Origin: Candidatus Cybelea sp.
GTDB lineage: Bacteria; Vulcanimicrobiota; Vulcanimicrobiia; Vulcanimicrobiales; Vulcanimicrobiaceae
NCBI GenBank assembly: GCA_036489315.1
Contig: DASXFZ010000009.1
Location: forward strand, 1-52,813
DNA length: 52,813 bases
Reading direction: 5' to 3'
Positions 49,434 to 52,813 of this stretch are shown here, piece after piece; within the stretch, counting starts at the first letter, position 1; every line of letters starts with the position of its first letter. The notes beneath the pieces were generated by a model. That model saw only the letters and a program-made list of their open reading frames with translations. It did no database searches and was not told the origin of the DNA. The position numbers and the translations under genes are program-made.

Positions 49434-50372
49434 CTACAAACTCACGGCGTCCGAAACGGGAAAGACGAAAGAACCGAAACTGCGCTGGGGCTTTCCGCCC
49501 GCCGGATACTTCCAAACGCGAACGACCGCCGAGCTCACCCCCTGGTCGGGCCCAATGAGCTTGCCGCCGTCGATCCAGAAATCGTCGACATCGCGCGAGC
49601 CGCGCAGCGCGACCTTCGAGACGGTCGTTCCCGAGCTGCCCGAAATCGCGAAACGGTAGACCGTCGAGCCTTGATAACCGACACCCTGATCGTCGACCGC
49701 GAGGTAGGTTCCGTCCCAGTGCAGGCCGCCGGCAGCAGCGATCGACTCGTCGAGCGTAATCGTCACGAACGCTTTGCTCTTCGCCGGCAGCTCGGCCAGC
49801 GCAAACTGGGCGTGCCCGTTGGAGCCATCGACGAAAAGATCGCCTTTATCATCGTAGGTGCAGTGACTGGGAAGGTAGACGGGCGAGCCTTCGAACTCCT
49901 TGGGTTTGCCCTTTGCGTGCGTGAAGATGGCGACTCCGCCCGGACTGCTGTCGCGCGGCTGGGCCGCCACGGCGAGATTTCCGCTGACCGGATCGACCGA
50001 ACAGCCGAGCATATAATCCTGCGTATCTTTGAGGCGCTTGCGGATTGTTCTGCTGCCGTGAGCGAACTCGTCGAGCTCGGAGTTGTGACTATCGGTAATG
50101 AAGACGTCGCCCTTCGCGTCGACGCACGAGCCGTTGACCGAACCGAAGCCCGTCAGCGTGCCGAGCGTCTTGCCCTTGGGATACGAAAGATAGGAGACCG
50201 TATTGGCGCCGTTGTCGACGACGTAGAGCAACGCATCTCCCGCTGCCTTTGCGGTTGCCGGTTGTCCGGGGTAGGCAACGGGACCGGCTTGATTTCCGGC
50301 CGCGCTGCACCCGGTAAGAAGCGCAAGCGTAACGAAAACGCCGCTCGCGCGCGAGCCGAGAGTGAGCTTCAT
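49434..50372 (-). CDS. NHL-like beta-propeller lipoprotein
   Basis: ATG 50372 has AGGAGG at a spacing of eight. The 312-residue product carries a lipoprotein signal (SRASGVFVTLALLTGC then SAAG). The body is a propeller of units such as DALLYVVDNGANTVSYLSYPKGKTLGTLTGF, GSCVDAKGDVFITDSHNSELDEFAHGS, MLGCSVDPVSGNLAVAAQ and HCTYDDKGDLFVDGSNG. It is a paralogue of the lipoprotein at 42289. Its stop is 7 bases before the asparaginase-family start, and it follows the S9 peptidase by 5 bases, so all three form one unit. Function unknown. Confidence 0.85.
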   Translation of the reverse strand: MKLTLGSRASGVFVTLALLTGCSAAGNQAGPVAYPGQPATAKAAGDALLYVVDNGANTVSYLSYPKGKTLGTLTGFGSVNGSCVDAKGDVFITDSHNSELDEFAHGSRTIRKRLKDTQDYMLGCSVDPVSGNLAVAAQPRDSSPGGVAIFTHAKGKPKEFEGSPVYLPSHCTYDDKGDLFVDGSNGHAQFALAELPAKSKAFVTITLDESIAAAGGLHWDGTYLAVDDQGVGYQGSTVYRFAISGSSGTTVSKVALRGSRDVDDFWIDGGKLIGPDQGVSSAVVRVWKYPAGGKPQRSFGSFVFPVSDAVSL

Positions 50373-50377
50373 CGTAA

Positions 50378-52225
50378 CTACCTCCTGACGTAACGGTCGA
50401 ACCAATCGAGCCAGCGGCGATAGACGTCGGCCGTTCGCACCGGCCCACTGGGCAGATGGCCCGAAGTAGGATAGGCGTAGAACTCCACGGGGACGCCTCG
50501 GTCGCGCAGCGCGTGAAAGAGCTCGTAGCTCTCCACGATCGGAACGCGAACGTCGTAGACGTTGGAAAACATCAACGTCGGCGTCGTGATTCGCTCGAAG
50601 TACGTCAACGGCGAAGCGGTCCTCCACTGCGCGAGCGCGCCGGGCGCAAAGGGCGAGCTTCCGAGCGAGTTGCGATCGTCGTCGATATCGTCGGCGGTCG
50701 CATAATCGACGACCAGGTCGTCGACGGCGGCTCCCGCGACTGCCGCTTTGAAGCGAGTATCGTGGCCGATCAGCCAGGTCGTCATCTGACCGCCGTACGA
50801 CCAGCCCGAGACGCCGATCCGGCCGGGATCGACGATGTTGCGCGCGACGACCGCATCGATCGCCGCGAGCACGTCGTTGCCCGGGCCGACGCTCGGATCG
50901 GCGAAGATCGCGTGCTGGAATGCATTGCCGCCATTGGTCGAACCGCGATAGTTCGGCGCCAGGACGAGATACCCGCGCGAGGCCGCGTATTGATAGAACG
51001 GATCGAAGGCAACGAACGACGAGAGATTGGGGCCGCCGTGAATTCGCACCAGCAGCGGATACTTGCGGTGCGGATCGTAGCCCGGGGGATAGGTGAGAAC
51101 GGCGTACTGCATGTAGCCGCCCGAGGCGTACGCAATCTCGGTTTGATGGGCGAGATCGAGCGCCGCGATCGTACCGTTGTAGTTCGTGAGCCGCTGGGGA
51201 GCTGCGGAGGCCGACGGCAGATAGTAGAGTTCGTCGGGGTGCAGCGGCGTCGAACCGGTAAATGCGATGGCACCATTGCGCGCGGCGCACTGCGCTTCGA
51301 TCGAAGCGTCGGCGACCTCACCCGTGCTGACGTCTTCAAAGCCTGCACGCTCCGTCCGTCCGAGGACGAGGCGAACGCGCGTGCGGTCGTAGACGCGCAT
51401 CAGCAGACGCGAGGAATCGTACCAGGCGAAGGCCTCGCTGTGGCGGTCGAGGCCTCCGGAAACGTCGCGCGGCTCGCCGCCCGCCGCCGCGACGGTAAAC
51501 ACCTCGGACTCATTAGCGGGATCACCGTCGCGCGGATAGAGGTAGGCGACGCTCGACCCGTCGGGCGCGTAGAGCGGCCCTTCTTCGAAATGGCGTTGCG
51601 GGGTCAGCGCGTGGCGCATTCCGCTTGCCGCGTCGACGCGCTCCACGAAGGATCGGTCGCGTAGGCTGTAAGCGACGCCGTCGGCGTGAGCGTACACGAT
51701 CGAGCGGCCGTCGCTCGACCACGAGGGAAGGTCGTCGCGCAGGCTCCAATCGCTGCCAGAGGTCAAGCGCCGCTCGCGCCCCCGCAGGTCGACGAGCCAG
51801 AGATGCGCCGGCACCGGCGCCTTCGTCGCGAGATACGCGTTGTCTCCCACGGCAAAGCCGTCGAGAAAACTCGCGGCGCCGGTGCGTACCGGCACTGCGT
51901 CACGGCGAACGAAGGCGAAGCGCACGCCGTCGGGTGCCCAGCTCGCATCCATCACTTCGGTGCGGCCGGCGGTGATGCGCTGTTCCCGACCGCGCGCATC
52001 GAGGGCGAAGATCTGATCGGTCTTCGTTGCCGGATCGTCGGCGATATAGGCCAATCGGTCGCCGGACGACCACATGAGGTTCGAGTACGACTCGTGTACG
52101 AGAGAGAGCCGGCGGTCGCGCCGGAGCTTTAGGTCATACACGTGCAGTTCGTCTACCGACGTGTTTCGCTCCACGACCGACCGCGAGACGACGTAGGCGA
52201 TGCCCCGGCCGTCGGGCGAGATCAC
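50378..52225 (-). CDS. S9-family peptidase (dipeptidyl/acylaminoacyl peptidase type), N-terminus unusual
   Basis: The 615-residue frame starts at GTG 52225. The beta-propeller has units like ISPDGRGIAYVVSRSV, DASWAPDGVRFAFVRRD and LPSWSSDGRSIVYAH; the hydrolase domain has PLLVRIHGGPNLSSF, GVSGWSYGGQMTTWLIG with Ser476, NVYDVRVP with Asp558 and SGHLPSG with His590. It cleaves peptides. No signal peptide is seen and the start falls inside the first blade; upstream the frame stays open to a TAA near 52332 but has no ATG, GTG or TTG. Either the N-terminus is made from a non-canonical codon (an ATC at 52273) or the gene is N-terminally shortened. It follows the TonB-dependent receptor gene by 57 bases. 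Confidence 0.85.
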   Translation of the reverse strand: MISPDGRGIAYVVSRSVVERNTSVDELHVYDLKLRRDRRLSLVHESYSNLMWSSGDRLAYIADDPATKTDQIFALDARGREQRITAGRTEVMDASWAPDGVRFAFVRRDAVPVRTGAASFLDGFAVGDNAYLATKAPVPAHLWLVDLRGRERRLTSGSDWSLRDDLPSWSSDGRSIVYAHADGVAYSLRDRSFVERVDAASGMRHALTPQRHFEEGPLYAPDGSSVAYLYPRDGDPANESEVFTVAAAGGEPRDVSGGLDRHSEAFAWYDSSRLLMRVYDRTRVRLVLGRTERAGFEDVSTGEVADASIEAQCAARNGAIAFTGSTPLHPDELYYLPSASAAPQRLTNYNGTIAALDLAHQTEIAYASGGYMQYAVLTYPPGYDPHRKYPLLVRIHGGPNLSSFVAFDPFYQYAASRGYLVLAPNYRGSTNGGNAFQHAIFADPSVGPGNDVLAAIDAVVARNIVDPGRIGVSGWSYGGQMTTWLIGHDTRFKAAVAGAAVDDLVVDYATADDIDDDRNSLGSSPFAPGALAQWRTASPLTYFERITTPTLMFSNVYDVRVPIVESYELFHALRDRGVPVEFYAYPTSGHLPSGPVRTADVYRRWLDWFDRYVRR

Positions 52226-52281
52226 CGCGCCCGAGACGCCGGCGATGCGATTGCCGGCGTCGAGCGAGTAGATCGCGGGGA

Positions 52282-52813
52282 CTACAGCTTCACCTGAAGG
52301 GCGAAGTAGAAGTTCAACGCAAGCGGATAGTTACCCGAAGACGAGTCGCTGTACGTCGGCACGAAACTCTGCGCGAAGTACGGATTCTCTTTGACGCCGT
52401 TGGCGGCGAGATCGTTGGGCCCCGTGCCGTTGTAGAAGTGGCCGCCGTTGTAGAACGTGTTGGAGACGTAGCCGCAGATCACGGAGTTGGGAGGGTAGGC
52501 CGCCGTCCACGGCGCGCTTGAACCGCCGAAGCAGCGGTTGAGCAGGTTGGTGACCATGAGCCGGCCGGTCACGCGCGGGCTGAAATCGTACGACGTCTGC
52601 ATGCCGAGATTCAGCTGCCACGGCTGGCGAAACTGCCCGAACGTATCGAACGTGCCGGTCTGCGGATTGGGAATGTACAGCGTTCCCGGATCCGATCCGT
52701 CGCTGGTCAGGGCGTGTCCGCACGACGTGTAGTCGGCGCTGAGGGGATTACCGGATTTAATGCCGATGCTGCGCAGGTTTGCGCTGCAGCTTCGCGGATC
52801 GAGCCCCACGACG
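52282..52813 (-). CDS. TonB-dependent receptor, C-terminal end (partial)
   Basis: The gene runs off the right edge. The visible 175-odd residues are amphipathic beta strands of a barrel (QLNLGMQTSYDFSPRVTGRLMVTNLLNRCFGG) and the protein ends YPLALNFYFALQVKL, the aromatic C-terminal strand of outer-membrane beta-barrels recognised by the BAM machinery. NLLNRCFGGSS is the conserved pattern of Eremiobacterota and Acidobacteria-type oar-like receptors, although this cannot be checked here. Shows that the organism has an outer membrane. The S9 peptidase gene follows closely, as is often found for receptor/peptidase pairs. Confidence 0.75.
   Translation of the reverse strand, partial: VVGLDPRSCSANLRSIGIKSGNPLSADYTSCGHALTSDGSDPGTLYIPNPQTGTFDTFGQFRQPWQLNLGMQTSYDFSPRVTGRLMVTNLLNRCFGGSSAPWTAAYPPNSVICGYVSNTFYNGGHFYNGTGPNDLAANGVKENPYFAQSFVPTYSDSSSGNYPLALNFYFALQVKL

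Noticed and set aside
49434-51290. 618-codon frame extending the lipoprotein upstream
   Set aside because: The extension is antiphase to the S9 peptidase; AGGAGG and the lipoprotein signal place the start at 50372.

Overview
The window is a high-GC, gene-dense chromosomal segment of a diderm bacterium. Outer-membrane and export features include a TonB-dependent receptor end, many lipoproteins and several Tat or Sec exported enzymes. GloVer-repeat proteins, NHL-like surface lipoproteins, a copper-amine-oxidase-type stalk protein and the MoxR/DUF58/DUF4129/DUF4350 set together suggest a Candidatus Eremiobacterota (WPS-2) or similar lineage. That placement is inference from gene content; no rRNA or tRNA gene was found.

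Layout. 1-3473: a partial Q/Y/P-repeat protein, a gene-poor stretch, small hypothetical genes, two exported hypothetical proteins and a STAS protein. 3538-6145: a three-gene minus-strand operon of exported proteins ending in a beta-lactamase-fold protein that has lost its SxxK motif. 6231-12927: the MoxR cluster (membrane protein, DUF4129, DUF4350, MoxR, DUF58) next to SpoIIM-like and RDD membrane proteins. 12945-22095: metabolic and surface genes (VOC, APC permease, stalk protein, GNAT, ornithine cyclodeaminase family, S9 peptidase, HAF lipoprotein, AraC regulator). 22117-33828: cyanophycinase-like, CreD-like, CADD-type pABA synthase, amidohydrolase, exported beta carbonic anhydrase, DUF5069/DUF488/DUF6582 proteins, formylglycine-generating enzyme, esterase and a second CADD-fold protein. 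34001-37536: a hom-metX-metB methionine operon. 37558-42287: sulfatase, methyltransferase, uppS, a winged-helix regulator and a membrane protein. 42289-52813: mainly secreted or lipoprotein surface genes and a second S9 peptidase.

How the parts fit. hom, metX and metB overlap head to tail and convert aspartate semialdehyde towards cystathionine. They are preceded by a short methionine-rich, apparently leaderless reading frame and an intrinsic terminator, which looks like a ribosome-mediated attenuator. A second promoter / short peptide / terminator unit, with a Tyr-Tyr-Arg-Tyr-Tyr run, lies just before the CADD-fold gene at 33049-33828. A 17-bp palindrome (7-3-7) occurs once in front of the regulator operon at 42287 and twice in front of the CreD-like gene at 23360, which suggests one winged-helix regulator controls two loci 19 kb apart. 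The formylglycine-generating enzyme at 30722 probably activates the CTAGR-type sulfatase at 37909.

Other points: a 38-codon small gene sits under a promoter embedded in a perfect 18-bp inverted repeat at 19700-19762, and several genes have no ATG/GTG/TTG where the protein should begin, with ATA, ATT or ATC behind a Shine-Dalgarno-like sequence instead.
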